Below the pieces are notes generated by a model. The model was given only the letters and a program-made list of their open reading frames with translations. It had not been told where the DNA came from and did not search any database. From positions 150,935 through 214,934 of the forward strand of contig VZQC01013305.1 of assembly GCA_009823505.1 (NCBI GenBank): 64,000 nucleotides of DNA, in the 5' to 3' direction. The DNA comes from Rhizomys pruinosus (lineage: Eukaryota > Chordata > Mammalia > Rodentia > Spalacidae). Both the position numbers and the translations under genes were made by a program. Shown here one piece after another: positions 1 through 10,861 of this stretch (its first letter is position 1; the number at the start of each line of letters is the position of its first letter).

Positions 1-62
1 AGGTGGATCTTTGTGAGTTCAAGGCCAGCCTGGTCCTCAGAATGAGTTCCAGAAAAAAAAAG
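1..62 (+). repeat. B1 SINE, 3' part, cut by window edge
   Basis: The sequence from the window start matches the second half of a B1 element (the 'gagttcaaggccagcctggt' block) and ends in an A-run at 52-60. The 5' half lies outside the window. Confidence 0.85.
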
Positions 63-157
63 AATCAATCTGAGTCTAACTCCTAGAAGGATTGATTAAC
101 TGATTAACAAACTTGATATATTTAGTGTATTACATCTTAGGATTTTTCAGACACAAG

Positions 158-292
158 AATTCACAGCACTTGAGGGGCAGAAACAGGTGGATCTCTGTGA
201 GTTCAAGGCCAGCCTAGTCTACATAGTGAGTTCCAGGCCAGGTGGGGCTTCACAGGAAAACCCTGTCTCAAAAAAAAGACCAAAAAAATCAT
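158..292 (+). repeat. B1 SINE, diverged
   Basis: The B1 core with 'gagttcaaggccagcct' and 'ccctgtctcaaaa' is present. The 5' third is degraded and the element ends in an A-rich tail. Confidence 0.8.
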
Positions 293-589
293 CTGTATTC
301 AATGTTTTATATTATGCCTTCGTAGCTCCTATATTAGTCTGCCTTAAACACAGACAAAAATTATATCAAATACATGTCACAAAATTAAATTACATGCTTG
401 GGAGATGGCAAGGTGCACACAAGAATCAACAGGGACCTGGTGCACTGCAGACTTCCCTGTTCCACAGTCACACACACGTTCATCCTCTTTCCCTATTCTA
501 GCCACAAGATGAATGGAAGAGAAAGTTTCCAACTATGTACATCCCTAAGAGTTTGTCTCAAAGGCATATGAAAACTGAGTAAGGCAAGA

Positions 590-675
590 GATCAGAGATG
601 CAGTCAGGGGCAGGGTTTGCCTGGCATAAGCAAGACTTTGGTTTGCCTCTAGCACTACCAAAAAAAAAAAAAAAA
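590..675 (+). repeat. ID-like tRNA-derived SINE, degenerate
   Basis: A weak match to an ID element (GCCTGGCATAAGCAAG, then GGTTTGCCTCTAGCAC) ends in a run of 15 A. The A box is not clear, so the family is uncertain. Confidence 0.4.
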
Positions 676-977
676 TTGAAAGGTAGGAACTGATTTTTTT
701 CTGACATACACTTACACTTCATCCCCATAATTTAGAACTATTACTCTTCCAGACAGGGCACACACCTAAAATCACAGTATTCAAGGGAAAAAAGTACTAC
801 CATGCTAACATTCTAATGTGACAGTTCAGCCTTCTTCCAGAAACTTCTGTTGCATCATGGACCATTTCTAATGTCTACCACTTAGCCAGCAGCATATGAA
901 ATTTGACACCCACAAATGAAGTGAAGAAAAAGAGCTTTAAAGGATAGTCCTCATTGTTCATAAAATTTCAAGTTACA

Positions 978-1140
978 CCGGGCGTGGTAGTGCACACCTT
1001 TAATCCCATTACTCGGGAGGCAGAGGTAGGCAGATCTTCATGAGTTCAAGGCCAGCCTGGTCTACAGAGCGAGCTCCAGGCCAGCTGGGACTAAAGGGAG
1101 ACCCTGTCTCAAAAATACCAAAAAAAAAAAAAAGAAAAAG
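978..1140 (+). repeat. B1 SINE with 14-bp TSD
   Basis: A full-length B1 starts at CCGGGCGTGG and ends in an A-rich tail. The 14-bp repeat 'aaaatttcaagtta' flanks it exactly at 962-975 and 1141-1154, which fixes both insertion boundaries. Confidence 0.95.
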
Positions 1141-1357
1141 AAAATTTCAAGTTATAAAGCATGTCTACAGAAGCAGCTAATACACTCTAATACACTGTAA
1201 TACTACAAAGTCATCCTTTTAGCACTGATTGGAATTTCTAAAACCTTAACTTTTACACTCAAAGTGCCAGCTTATCACTTCTCAGATGTACTTGGGTAGC
1301 TTTAACTGACAAGTAGATTATTCACGGTTTCAAAAATATGATAAATCTTAATAGAAC

Positions 1358-1570
1358 CTTTTGTTTCTCGTGGATTGTAACCTCCTGAAGGGATCCCACC
1401 AGGCCAGCAGCACCATCAGAAGACCATAATTCAGAAGCTGGCTGCAGTTGGCGAAGCTGAAGGTTCAAAGCATTAGGGTGGTTCTTGCAGTGGTCTCGAC
1501 CAAAAGGCACAAATTCCTGCAAATCCCCGGCTGCAATCATCGTTGCCCTTTCTTCAGAGAAGTTCGACAT
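1358..1570 (-). CDS. Anapc1: Anapc1 first coding exon (APC/C subunit 1), partial gene
   Basis: This exon encodes the first 71 residues of anaphase-promoting complex subunit 1, the largest scaffold subunit of the APC/C ubiquitin ligase, which drives destruction of cyclins and securin in mitosis. The start is the ATG at 1570, reading MSNFSEERATMIAAGDLQEF; the blocks FVPFGRDHCK, LNLQLRQLQPASELW and GLVGSLQEVTIHEKQK match vertebrate APC1 as I know it. The reading runs on upstream as -EP-, but the family begins at MSNF. After the last codon AAG a donor GT follows at 1357-1356 (minus strand), phase 0, with a rather weak context (GTTCTA). A likely acceptor is ATACAG ending at 1595, so the exon probably spans 1358-1594. 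All later exons lie outside the window to the left. The promoter is at about 3560-4110, leaving intron 1 of about 2 kb filled with SINEs. Confidence 0.95.
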
Positions 1571-1732
1571 GGGTTCCAAATATCAACATTATTTCTGTAT
1601 GAATTCAAACACTTTGGTGAGCCCCTAATCAAAATCGGATTACTAGAAAACTGCAGCTAGAGTTGTGGTGGACATGTCACTCCAACTCACAAACATTTCT
1701 ACATACAGTAAATGACAACTTGAAATTCTATA

Positions 1733-1890
1733 ACGGGGAGAGGTGGCGCGCGCCTTTAATCCTAGCACTTAGGAGGCAGAGGCAGGCGGATCTCTGTGAG
1801 TTCAAGGCCAGCCTGATCTACAGAGTGAGTTCCAGGCCAGCTGGGGCTACAGGGAGACCCTGTCTCAAAAAGAGAAAAAAAAAAAAAAAG
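1733..1890 (+). repeat. B1 SINE
   Basis: A complete B1 runs from GGGGAGAGGTGGCGCGC to a long A tail. 'gaaattcta' precedes and follows it (about 1722-1730 and 1890-1898) as the likely TSD. It lies in Anapc1 intron 1. Confidence 0.92.
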
Positions 1891-1971
1891 AAATTCTACC
1901 GCTATGTAATATAGTACTTAGTAGGTGCAGGTTCTGTCTCTGACAAAACATCTATTATAAAAATAAATTTC

Positions 1972-2210
1972 GGGGCTGGAGAGATGGCCTAGCGGTTAAG
2001 AGCACCAACTGCTCTTGCAGAGGACCCGGGTTCAATCCCCGGCACCCATATGGCGGCTGAAAACCATCTTTAACTCCAGTTCCAGGGGAATCCGACACCC
2101 TCTTCTGACCCTCTTCTGACCTCCAAGGCATTGAACGACACAGGTGCACAAACCTACATGCAGGCAGTACATTCATACACATACGAAAATTAAAAAATAA
2201 ATAAATAAAT
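1972..2210 (+). repeat. B2 SINE, full length
   Basis: A B2 element with a clear tRNA-like head (GGGGCTGGAGAGATGGCCTA, box B GGGTTCAATCC), the species-typical body 'ctttaactccagttccag' and an AAAT-rich tail. It is followed directly by a B1. Confidence 0.95.
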
Positions 2211-2213
2211 TTC

Positions 2214-2365
2214 AGCCCGGCGTGGTGGTGCACGCCTTTAATCCTAGCACTTAGGAGGCAGAGCCAGGTGGATCTTTGTGAGTTCAAGGCCAGCCTGGTC
2301 TACAGAGTGAGTTCCAGAACAGCATGGGCTATAGGGAGAACCTGTCTCGAAAAGACCAAAAAATA
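2214..2365 (+). repeat. B1 SINE in the tail of a B2
   Basis: A full B1 with an A-rich tail, flanked on both sides by 'aaataaataaatttca'. It probably inserted into the A-rich tail of the B2 immediately to its left. Confidence 0.93.
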
Positions 2366-2507
2366 AATAAATAAATTTCATACCAGCACTTAAATTACAA
2401 TCCTCATGCAACAATCAAACAGAACATTTGATATTAGCACTAGATCCAAACTTTAGAGTGTTTGAAACACCACTCAAGATTAATGTCTAATGAAATTTTT
2501 TTAAAAA

Positions 2508-2556
2508 TATTTTTAAATTTTTTTTTATGTGTATGAATGTACTGTCTGCCTCAACT
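2508..2556 (-). repeat. B2 SINE 3'-end fragment
   Basis: A poly-T stretch followed by 'atgtgtatgaatgtactgtc' is the reverse complement of a B2 3' end. The rest of the element is missing. Confidence 0.65.
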
Positions 2557-2860
2557 AAGGTCTTTTTGGCATGTTTCCTTGGTGACAAAAACAGCTCCAA
2601 AGCCTGCATAGTTTCAATGCAGCACCTCTAGAAATGCCAAGTTTTTCTGCCACGAATTAAATGCCATCTTTGAGATAATGATGCTCCCCCCCCCTAAAAA
2701 AAAAAGGCAGGTTTCTTTTGCATCTGCTAAAAATACTGAGACTGACGACAGATGAACTTGAAAACAGAACCACAAATGCCTTGTAAAACAAAGAAATTCA
2801 AAGCTTGGTTGGCCTTTCCATATTCTAGTCAACAAACTAACATTAAAGAACAGGCAATTT

Positions 2861-3020
2861 TTTTTTTTTTTTTTTTGCCTTTTAGAGACAGGGTCTCCCT
2901 GTAGCCCCAGCTGGCCTGGAACTCACTCTGTAGACCAGGCTGGCCTTGAACTCACAAAGATCCACCTGCTTCTGCCTCCCGAGAGGCTAGGATTAAAGGC
3001 GTGCGCCACCACGCCCGGCA
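2861..3020 (-). repeat. B1 SINE
   Basis: An antisense B1 with a poly-T start and an end at GCCACCACGCCCGGC. The 10-bp repeat 'caggcaattt' at 2851-2860 and 3025-3034 is the TSD. Confidence 0.94.
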
Positions 3021-3062
3021 AGACCAGGCAATTTTATCCAAATTTAATTGTGCAATTTTGTA

Positions 3063-3252
3063 CTTTTTTTGTGTGTATGAGTGTAGTGCTTGCACGTAAG
3101 TGCAATGCCCTAGGAGGTCAGAGGAGGGCGTCACATCCCCTTGAACTCGAGTTAGGGCAGGTTTTAGCCTCCATGTGGGAGCTGGGAATCGAACTCGGGT
3201 CCTCTGCAAGAGCAGCCAGTGCTCTTAACCGCTGAGCCATCTCTCCAGCTCC
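3063..3252 (-). repeat. B2 SINE
   Basis: An antisense B2: 'gtgtatgagtgtagtgcttg' at the 3' end and 'gagccatctctccag' at the tRNA-like head. Confidence 0.92.
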
Positions 3253-3999
3253 GTGTCATCTCTTTTAACTTCAAAGAAATCTACAGAATTATTCATTATA
3301 GCATTATTTTCATACTTCGATGCCTTTTACCACGAAGGCATCAAAGTTAATACTTTCCCAGTTCTAGACGTTTACAAACGTGTTATATATTGGGAAGTCA
3401 CATAAAATGGCATGCTATAAATAAAACTGTCAGCACCGAATACTGAAAACAAAAAAGCTACCTTCCCAAAAGAGGAAACCCATACTCATATTCACACAGA
3501 GGGACTTTGAGTTCTGAAAACACAAAAAGGACGAGCTTCCCCGTGCTTTTCAGAAAACCCGCTCAGAGGAATGAGGCGCCAATCTAGATGCTGAGGCCGC
3601 AAAGGGAGCGGCGCATCAGAGGCACCCGGGAAAGCCAGGTCAGCAAGCAGGGAGCCCCTCACCCCAGCGCGCGCAAGGCCTGCCAGGATGCCCAGCCCTT
3701 GGGGTCACCCGTGGGTGCTAGTCGGCCGGTCCGCAGATCCCGACGTGCAGGCGCGCGAGACGCTGCAGGCTGGGCCTGGCCCGCACCTGTGTGACTCGGA
3801 ACGCGTCAGGCGCGGCGAGCCCCGGCTGCTCCCCGGAGGCGCAGGGGCCGAGGAGGCCCGACGACGACAGCAGGTCGGTCACGAAGGCTCCTCGATCGCC
3901 TCGGCTTCTCATCCCCTCTCCCCTGCTAATTGCGGAGGAAAAACGGGCGGCAGCAGATTGTTAATGACCTGCAGGCATCGGAAGCGCTCAAAAGGAAGT

Positions 4000-4010
4000 A
4001 TCCATCTTGG
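4000..4010 (-). promoter_or_regulatory. YY1-like site near Anapc1 start
   Basis: On the minus strand the sequence reads CCAAGATGGAT, containing the AAGATGG core of YY1 sites often found just downstream of start sites. The last bases differ from the strongest consensus. Confidence 0.45.
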
Positions 4011-4073
4011 ATTTCCCGTCGTGCATCGCGCCAGAGCCGGGCGTCGTGGGGACTCGGGGCAGTAGAGAGATGC

Positions 4074-4085
4074 TGCGCCTGCGCA
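4074..4085. promoter_or_regulatory. NRF1-like site in Anapc1 promoter
   Basis: TGCGCCTGCGCA differs at one base from the palindromic NRF1 consensus TGCGCATGCGCA. Such sites are common near start sites of CpG-island cell-cycle genes. Binding is inferred. Confidence 0.55.
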
Positions 4086-4110
4086 GTTGAAGCAGGTCTG
4101 TTCTCTGAGC

Positions 4111-6171
4111 CCCTATGGTGAAGTCACTTCCCTGGCATCTCTTCCTTTCTGGTTCTTGTCTCTAGGAACATGAACTGCCTTCCAACTTTCAGTTAGGTGG
4201 CTTTCTGTCTGGTCCCGCTTCCTCCTCTTCCCAAAAGAGGCATATGCCTCCTGACTGAGGAGTAGACGAGCAAGGGAGGCTGCTGGTTTTCTCCACGAAA
4301 TGCTAGGAAGATCTTCTACCACTAAAAACCACCCCACTCCTCAGCCCCCGAACACTTTGAGCTATAATCTCAATTGCTTGATATCTTTAAGTTAAAAGAA
4401 CTCATGGGGCCTCTCACTGCCTAAAGATCAACATTCTAGTTCTTCACCCAGAAATGAACAGTTGACTGGGATTTCATGCCTTCACTGAAACTGTCTATTG
4501 TAATTTTATACAGCCCATACTTGGTGGCCTTGATAGCTTCGATATCTTAGTTCATTCTCATCCCTTTACCTGGAATATCATCCTTCAGAGTTTATATCAA
4601 GCACGTTCCTCTCACTCCAACTGGAAGAAGCTGCCCCTCCTAGACCTTTCTGAGTAGAGTACTCATTCACCTGAAACACATTTATTTCCAGAATTCCCTG
4701 CCTTGATTATTGAAAAGCAGGCAAATTAACAATCATATCCCACATCCTCTGCTCTGATCCTTTATCTGCCCCTTCTCACAGAACCCCACCATCCTACAAA
4801 GACCTCCAATAGAACTTTCTGGAAGAAGCTGCATCACAGCACACCCCAGTTGCCTGTCAGAATCTCGGGGTGCTATCATTCTCCATCCCCTCTTCCTCTC
4901 CAACCTCAGTCTAAGGGCTCAGTCAAACTTACCAGTAGTCATTTGCACTGAAGGATACTCCTCATCCCCCCAGGATGCTCTATGCATTGTTCCACCCCAA
5001 GATGGTGGCATCTTCTACCACTGTCAGACTCTGGTAAAATGTCCCCTGGAGGATATGGGAAATTGGCTTCTGAAGAGGCCATATTTTGAAACCCAAAAAT
5101 TGGTCAATAGAAACAAGACAGGGAGGAGACAGATTATAAATTATCTCTTCTTTCCATTGAGCAGTCCAGAGATTCTTTTTTTTACCCCCACAGCTTGTCA
5201 GAGCTATACTGTGTGGCCAATGGGCACCCATCAAGCAGTCTGCTGAACATGTGGCATCTGGTTGTAAAGCAATGACCAGTGCAATATTTTTCTTGTCATT
5301 TGTCCCTGCCCCTTTCCTCTTTCCTTCAGCCTCTCTTTGTCCTTGTGCCAGCCTACTTTTTAGATAACCCTGGGAAGCACAGTCTACACTGCTAGCTGTC
5401 CAAGGTGGAAGTGGGGTCACTATAAAGGCTGTGTCTGGGCATTCTCTTCTCTGCTCAAAGAAATCTCTTAGATGCCTCTGTGGCTTCAGCCTGTGGGGAC
5501 ACCAAGGCCTACATGCACAACTCCCCTCCATTATACCCAAAGACTCTCAGTCCTCCTGGCACCAGAGCAGTGCTGCATTTCCTACAGAGTGGAAACCAGG
5601 CCCTGTGCCCTCTGTTACATTCCAGTGTTATTAGTGATGCTGCCTAGATCCACAGTGTGACAAAGCTCCTTGAGAAAGCACATTCTTCTGCTTTTGCTTC
5701 TGCCACCGTCCACTCTACCCACATGAATTTCAAACCAAAATCCAGGAGTTTGAGAAGACAAGGAGCCCTGAGTATCATCATCATCCCCCAACCATGTCTG
5801 CTGGCATTGAAGCATAGCTTTGCTTAGAACACAAAACCCCTGTACAGACTCCTGCAGGTCATCAGTCACTGCAGGTCTCCTCTGTCCTCCAAACAAGCAT
5901 GAACTTCCTTAGCCCCCCCCCCCGAGATTAGGTTTTGGATACAAACATACTCAGTAATAGAATATGCACTTCTTGATTCTCTACCAGCCCCCCCGAAAAT
6001 GCTCAAACTCCTAATGTATAATTGATATGAAGAAAATTAAATAAATCCTTAGGTTTTTTAATCTCTTTTAATCTGACTATATATATATATATATCTTTCC
6101 ATTCATAATTATTGTTGTCTAATATTACCACAAACTTTGAAACTCAAAATAACAGATATTTACTATGTCGT
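4111..6171. other. Intergenic, mostly unique sequence
   Basis: About 2 kb between the Anapc1 promoter and the next SINE contains no recognised gene or young repeat. The longest open frame (minus strand, 4980-5540, 186 codons) matches no family I know and has no splice or promoter context. A short (TA)n run lies at 6079-6094 and C-runs near 5915-5925. Confidence 0.6.
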
Positions 6172-6322
6172 AATGTTTGTTTGTTGAGACAGGGTCTCAC
6201 TATGTAGCTCTGGCTGGCCTGGAACTTGCTATGTAGACCATGCTGGCCTCAAATTCACAGAGATCTACTTGCCTCTGCCTTCCAAGTACTAGAGATTGAA
6301 GGTGTGTGCCACCACTAGTGGC
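6172..6322 (-). repeat. B1 SINE, old
   Basis: An antisense B1 (GAGACAGGGTCTCACTATGTAG through GTGTGTGCCACCACTAG) with many substitutions. Confidence 0.85.
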
Positions 6323-6482
6323 TGTGACCCAGCAGTGTCATGATTTCTGTGAACCAGAAGTCTGGGAAGATTTATATGGATCGCTCGCTTTTTACCTCAC
6401 ACAAGTGCAGTCAATGTGGTTGTCTAGGGCTGTAGTCTCAAATGAGGCTCTTCTAGAAGAACTGCTTCTGAGCTCACCCCAA

Positions 6483-6484
6483 CT

Positions 6485-6527
<43 letters not shown>

Positions 6528-6616
6528 TTAAAGACATGGGTACTGGGAATGGACTTGGGTTCTCTGCAAAAGCATTAAGTGCTCTTAACTGTTGTACCAT
6601 TTCTCCAGTCTCAAAT
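6483..6616 (-). repeat. (TTTA)n tract and B2 SINE head
   Basis: About twelve TTTA units (6483-6530) stand where the A-rich B2 tail should be. They are followed by only the tRNA-like half of an antisense B2, ending at 'catttctccagtctc'. The element is 3' truncated. Confidence 0.8.
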
Positions 6617-6632
6617 AATAGCACCTTTATAT

Positions 6633-6725
6633 ACATACATACATACATACATACATACACACATACACATTCTCCCTCTCCCTCTCCCTCTCCCTCTCCC
6701 TCTTCCTCCCTCCCTCCCTCCCTCC
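6633..6725 (+). repeat. (ATAC)n and (CCCTCT)n microsatellites
   Basis: ATAC units (6633-6660) are followed by CCCTCT and CCTC units (6671-6725), a simple pyrimidine-rich compound tract. Confidence 0.95.
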
Positions 6726-6811
6726 TTCTCCCATAATTGGGCTTCTAGAGGCAAACAAACAAGACAAATATCATAGAGAATTCCAAGAGATAAAAAGTAC
6801 CCACAACAAGG

Positions 6812-7005
6812 ACTGGAGAAATGGTTCAAGGGTTTAAGGGCACTGGTTGCTCTTCCAAAGGACTGGGGTTTGATTCTTAGCACCAACATGGCAGGTAACA
6901 ATCATCCATAATTCCAGTTCCAGGTCATCTGATTCCCTCTTCTGGCCTCTGTAGGCATTGCACTTACATACATGCAGGGAAAACACTCATACACATAAAG
7001 TTTTA
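6812..7005 (+). repeat. B2 SINE, diverged
   Basis: A head of 'ggactggagaaatggttcaa', a B-box region, and a 3' end of 'cactcatacacataaag'. Older than the B2 copies with the long 'ctttaactcc' body. Confidence 0.85.
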
Positions 7006-7024
7006 AATTATTTTTTTATTTTAT

Positions 7025-7222
7025 TTATTATTTGTATGTGTATGAGTGTATTGCCTCCATGTATGTAAGTGCACCCATGTTGTGGAATGCCTGTGGAGAA
7101 CCAAAAGGGAAGTTATCTCCCCTGGAACTAGAATTAGCTGCCACATGGGTGCTGGAATTCAAACCCAGGTCCTCTGCAAGAGCAGCCAGTGCTCTTAACT
7201 GCTGAGCCATCTCTCCAGCCAG
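7025..7222 (-). repeat. B2 SINE
   Basis: An antisense B2 from 'gtatgtgtatgagtgtattg' to 'gagccatctctccagcc'. It faces the B2 at 6812-7005, so the two could form an inverted pair. Confidence 0.9.
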
Positions 7223-7267
7223 ATACATACGAAATTTAAAAAAATAATAATAAATTACAATCAAGTT

Positions 7268-7376
7268 TTATTTTTGGTCTTTTTGAGACAGGGTCTTCCT
7301 ATAGCCCTAGCTGGCCTGGAACTTGCTATGTCAACCATGCTGGCTAGAGATCTGCTGCCTCTGCCTCCCAAGTGCT
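7268..7376 (-). repeat. B1 SINE, truncated
   Basis: An antisense B1 starting at 'ggtctttttgagacaggg'. Part of the middle is deleted and the far end is lost at 'cccaagtgct'. Confidence 0.85.
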
Positions 7377-8102
7377 ATCAATCAAGGTTTTGTTATCTGC
7401 CACCTGGCAGCTTACCAGATACTTAGCCATTCCCAAGAAATTACAAGACCCAAACTTGCAATTTCATAGTCATTCCCAAGAATTTATAAAACCCAAGCTT
7501 CTAATTTCAATATATAATTCAGAAAACAGAATCTCTTATACCTTCTCCATTCCCTTCAACAAACTATGAGAAGAAATTTTATTTCCAAGATGGTTTGAGC
7601 AAGTAGAATGGGCTCTTTTTCTGTGTACCATCTCTTCTAAGGTGACAGACACAAAGCAGACTATTTGTATTTCATCCAGGAAGTTGAGTGGAATTGCCTA
7701 CTAGCATCAAGTGCAATTTCTGGAAAAAATATAGGTTGGGTTTTCTGATAAGCTGCAAAAGCTAGACCTTGGTGCTTCTGCTGTGTTTGTCAGTGTGCTG
7801 GATGAGTCTCCCACATCTATCATCTGTTTCCTCCACTCTTCATTGCTTGACGCATGTACTTCCAGGATGGTTTTATGCTGACTTGAGATTCTTCTAGGCA
7901 CCCCCTCAGTCCCCTAGTAAACTCTCATGTCTACATATTTGCACATCTCACATGTTGTTCATCAAGGTCAACAGGAAAATTTATCTTCTATCCATTGTTC
8001 AGGTTTCCAAAGTTGCATGGACTAGACACTCATCCTTCCCCCATGAAATCTCTTATCTGTTTCAATATTTATTTCCCATATATGGTTCACTGTGATGATC
8101 TG

Positions 8103-8104
<2 letters not shown>
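7377..8104. other. Unique intergenic stretch
   Basis: About 730 bases with no recognised gene or young repeat. Confidence 0.5.

Positions 8105-8140
<36 letters not shown>
8105..8140 (+). repeat. (GT)n microsatellite
   Basis: Eighteen uninterrupted GT dinucleotides next to a B4-type SINE. Confidence 0.97.
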
Positions 8141-8142
<2 letters not shown>

Positions 8143-8212
8143 ATGTTCCTATGTGGGTGACTAAAGGTCAGTCTTGGGTGTCATTCCTCAGGTGCCATCC
8201 ACTGTGTATTTT

Positions 8213-8420
8213 AAGACAGGGTCTCTCACAGTCGCTAGAGATACCAGGTAAGCCTAGGCTGGCTGGTCAACCAGCCCCAGGGATCCCCTGGTCTCTACTC
8301 CCCAGTGCTGGGATTGTAAGCATGCACCACCATAGCTGGCTTTTTGTCTGGGTGCTGGGGATCAAACTCAAGTCCTTCTACTTGCACAAGCACTTTACTG
8401 ACTACTCCCCAGAATCCTGA
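8213..8420 (-). repeat. B4-type SINE (B1 + ID halves)
   Basis: An antisense B1-like half (GACAGGGTCTCTCACAG through GCATGCACCACCATAGC) is followed by an antisense ID-like half (GTGCTGGGGATCAAACTCAAG through TTGCACAAGCACTTTAC), the order expected for a minus-strand ID-B1 fusion. Confidence 0.75.
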
Positions 8421-8446
8421 TCTGAGACTTTTAAAGACAGTACCTA

Positions 8447-8675
8447 GGGGGCTGGAGAGATGGCTCAGCAGTTAAGAGCACCGACTGCTCTTGCAGAGGA
8501 CCTGGGTTCAATTCCTAGCACCCACATGGTGGCTAAGAACCATCTTTAACTCCAGTTCCAGGGGAATCCAACGCCCTCTTCTGACCTCCAGGGCATTGCA
8601 TGACACGGGTACACCAGCCTACATGCAGACAGTACACTCATACACATAAAAAATAATAAATTAACTAATTTTAAA
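8447..8675 (+). repeat. B2 SINE with 14-bp TSD
   Basis: A full-length young B2. The repeat 'aaagacagtaccta' at 8433-8446 and 8676-8689 is a perfect TSD. Confidence 0.97.
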
Positions 8676-8948
8676 AAAGACAGTACCTAATATTGCCTTT
8701 CCCTCACCACATACCCAAATTCCATGGGCTGGATACAAGTACTTCCAGTCTAGCTTTCAGCACATGGTATGAGGTGTGAAACATACTACAATCATCACAC
8801 ACCAATAGTTACAAGAACATGGCCATCCTAATGAAGTAAAATATAAAATTTTACATTCGGTTCTGTAATACATTGTAAGTGCTGAACAATGGAATGTCTG
8901 TAAAGGTACACACCATCTATTGTTCTGTATATTAAAGAGCAGCTTTCC

Positions 8949-9310
8949 GGGGCTGGAGAGATGGCTCAGCAGTTAAGAGTGCCGACTGCTCTTGCAGAGG
9001 ACCGGGGTTTGATTCTCAGCACCCACATGGCAGCTAAGAGTCGTCTTTAACTCCAGTTCCAGGGGAATCTGACGCCTCCTCTGACCTCCGCAGCACTGCA
9101 TGACATGGGTGCACCAACATACATGCAGACAGTACATTCATACACATAAGAAAAATAATAAATAAGCTGGGCGTGGTGGCACACGCCTTTAACCCTAGCA
9201 CTTGGGAGGCAGAGGGAGGTGGATCTTTGTGAGTTCAATGCCAGCCTGATCTACAGAGTGAATTCCAGGACAGCTGAGGCTACAGGGACACCCTGTCTCG
9301 AAAACAAAAA

Positions 9311-9391
<81 letters not shown>

Positions 9392-9398
9392 TAATAAT
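8949..9398 (+). repeat. B2 + B1 + (AAAT)n compound unit
   Basis: A full B2 (8949-9164), including its A-rich tail, is followed by a B1 (9165-9304) and a long AAAT/AAT tract (9305-9398). One TSD, 'gagcagctttcc', flanks the whole unit at 8937-8948 and 9399-9410. Because the B2 tail is intact, a later B1 insertion into the tail is the simplest reading. Confidence 0.93.
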
Positions 9399-9485
9399 GA
9401 GCAGCTTTCCATGGTACTATCACATTTCTAGTGAGATCAGGGCATAATTTTATTTCCAGTAAGTTTTCACCTTACCCGATGGATT

Positions 9486-9489
<4 letters not shown>

Positions 9490-9556
<67 letters not shown>
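9490..9556 (+). repeat. (GT)n(GA)n microsatellite
   Basis: About 15 GT units pass directly into about 18 GA units. Confidence 0.97.
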
Positions 9557-9563
<7 letters not shown>

Positions 9564-9578
9564 ATAATCTACAAAAGA

Positions 9579-9800
9579 GGGGCTGGAGAGATGGCCTAGC
9601 AGTTAAGAGCGCCAACTGCTCTTGCAGAGGACCTGGGTTCGATCCCCAGCACCTACATGGCAGCTGAGAATTGTCTTTAACTCCAGTTCCAGGGGAATCT
9701 GACACCCTCTTCTGACTTCTGAGGCATTGCACAACATGGGTGCACAAACCTACATGCAGACAGTACATTCATACACATAAAAATAAATAAAATTTTAAAA
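9579..9800 (+). repeat. B2 SINE with 12-bp TSD
   Basis: A full-length B2. The TSD 'atctacaaaaga' is seen at 9567-9578 and 9801-9812. Confidence 0.96.
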
Positions 9801-9812
9801 ATCTACAAAAGA

Positions 9813-10354
9813 AATACCTTTATTCCACTATCATGTTCACTGTTCTGAATGGAGTCTTGTACAATTTCATTTTGTAACAACTACAAAAGCTACTGTGCTG
9901 GGAGGATTAATTATAGTAGGCTTGGAATTAGACTGAGCTGTTTTGCTAAAGTTCCTCATGGCCTTGACCCCCTAGCCACATTCATTTATATTGTTGCTTT
10001 TTAATCATGGGCCTCAGAAGGTCTGGGGAGATTGGTACCAGCTCCTCAGCATTGTTTATTGAAAACAGTGGGAGGGATGGTTTGCACCTGGACTCTGTGG
10101 TGGAGGCTGATTACGCCTTAGGAAAATGCATGTGCAGCCACTAAAACATGAAAATCCCAGATGAGCCTCCATGTTAGGATCTCTGGTTTCAAAGTCTTTC
10201 ATGAATATATCAATGATCCCTGATCCATGAGAGTGCATCTGCCTGCTTCCTTACAAAAGGGAGGACACGGGCCCCTGGCCACTCCTCTTTACCCCAGACA
10301 GCCTTTCATTGTGATACAGATTCTTTTCTCTTTTTTTTAATTAAAAAAACTTTA
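9813..10354. other. Unique intergenic stretch
   Basis: No gene or clear young repeat is visible in these 540 bases. Confidence 0.5.
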
Positions 10355-10540
10355 AATTTATTATTTTTATTTTATGCGTATAAGTGTAGTTGCCTGAATG
10401 TATATAAGTGCATCCGTGTCATGGAATGCCCTTGGAACAGGACAGTTTTTAGCCACCATGTGGATGCTGGGAATCAAACACAGATCCTCTACAAAAGCAG
10501 CCAGTGTTCTTAACTGCTGAGCCAACTCTCCGGCCCCTAT
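10355..10540 (-). repeat. B2 SINE, diverged
   Basis: An antisense B2 from 'tatgcgtataagtgtagttg' to 'gagccaactctccggccc'. Confidence 0.88.
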
Positions 10541-10632
10541 AGTATACATTCTTAGTTTACTGCTGTTCCCTGCAACAAGATTTTGGAAGCAATGAATTGT
10601 TAGAAATTGAGCCTTCTCGATTCAGTTGTACT

Positions 10633-10847
10633 TGGGACTGGAGAGAAGGATCAGGGTTCAAGAGCACTGGCTGCTCTCATAAAGGGTTTGGTTCCCAGCA
10701 CCCACAATATCGCTAACAGCCATCTATAACTCCAGTTTCAGGGGATCGGACACCCTCTTCTGGCCCCTGTGGGCCTTGCCTACATGGGTGCACTTACATA
10801 CATGCAGGCAAAACTCTCATACACATAAAAAATAAATAATTTCAAAA
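10633..10847 (+). repeat. B2 SINE, diverged
   Basis: A head of 'gggactggagagaaggatca', a body 'ataactccagtttcagggg', and a 3' end 'ctcatacacataaaaaataa'. Confidence 0.88.
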
Positions 10848-10861
10848 AGAAACAGCCTTTT

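Larger units (their letters stand above)
3560..4110 (-). promoter_or_regulatory. Anapc1: Anapc1 CpG-rich promoter and probable non-coding exon 1
   Basis: GC- and CpG-rich DNA stands out sharply from the AT-rich flanks and carries no SINE. It lies about 2 kb upstream of the first Anapc1 coding exon on the same strand, where the first non-coding exon should be. It contains an NRF1-like palindrome at 4074-4085, an ETS-type AGGAAG at 3993-3998 and a YY1-like site (CCAAGATGGAT on the minus strand) at 4000-4010. A possible exon 1 donor on the minus strand is ACAG/GTGCGG at 3787/3786. The transcription start cannot be placed exactly. The short open frames here are by-products of high GC content. Confidence 0.75.

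Noticed and set aside
3588..4121. Plus-strand frames in the Anapc1 promoter
   Set aside because: They are GC-rich by-products on the strand opposite to Anapc1, with no similarity to proteins.
4980..5540. 186-codon minus-strand frame in the intergenic region
   Set aside because: No recognisable domain, no splice or promoter context, and no resemblance to a known family.
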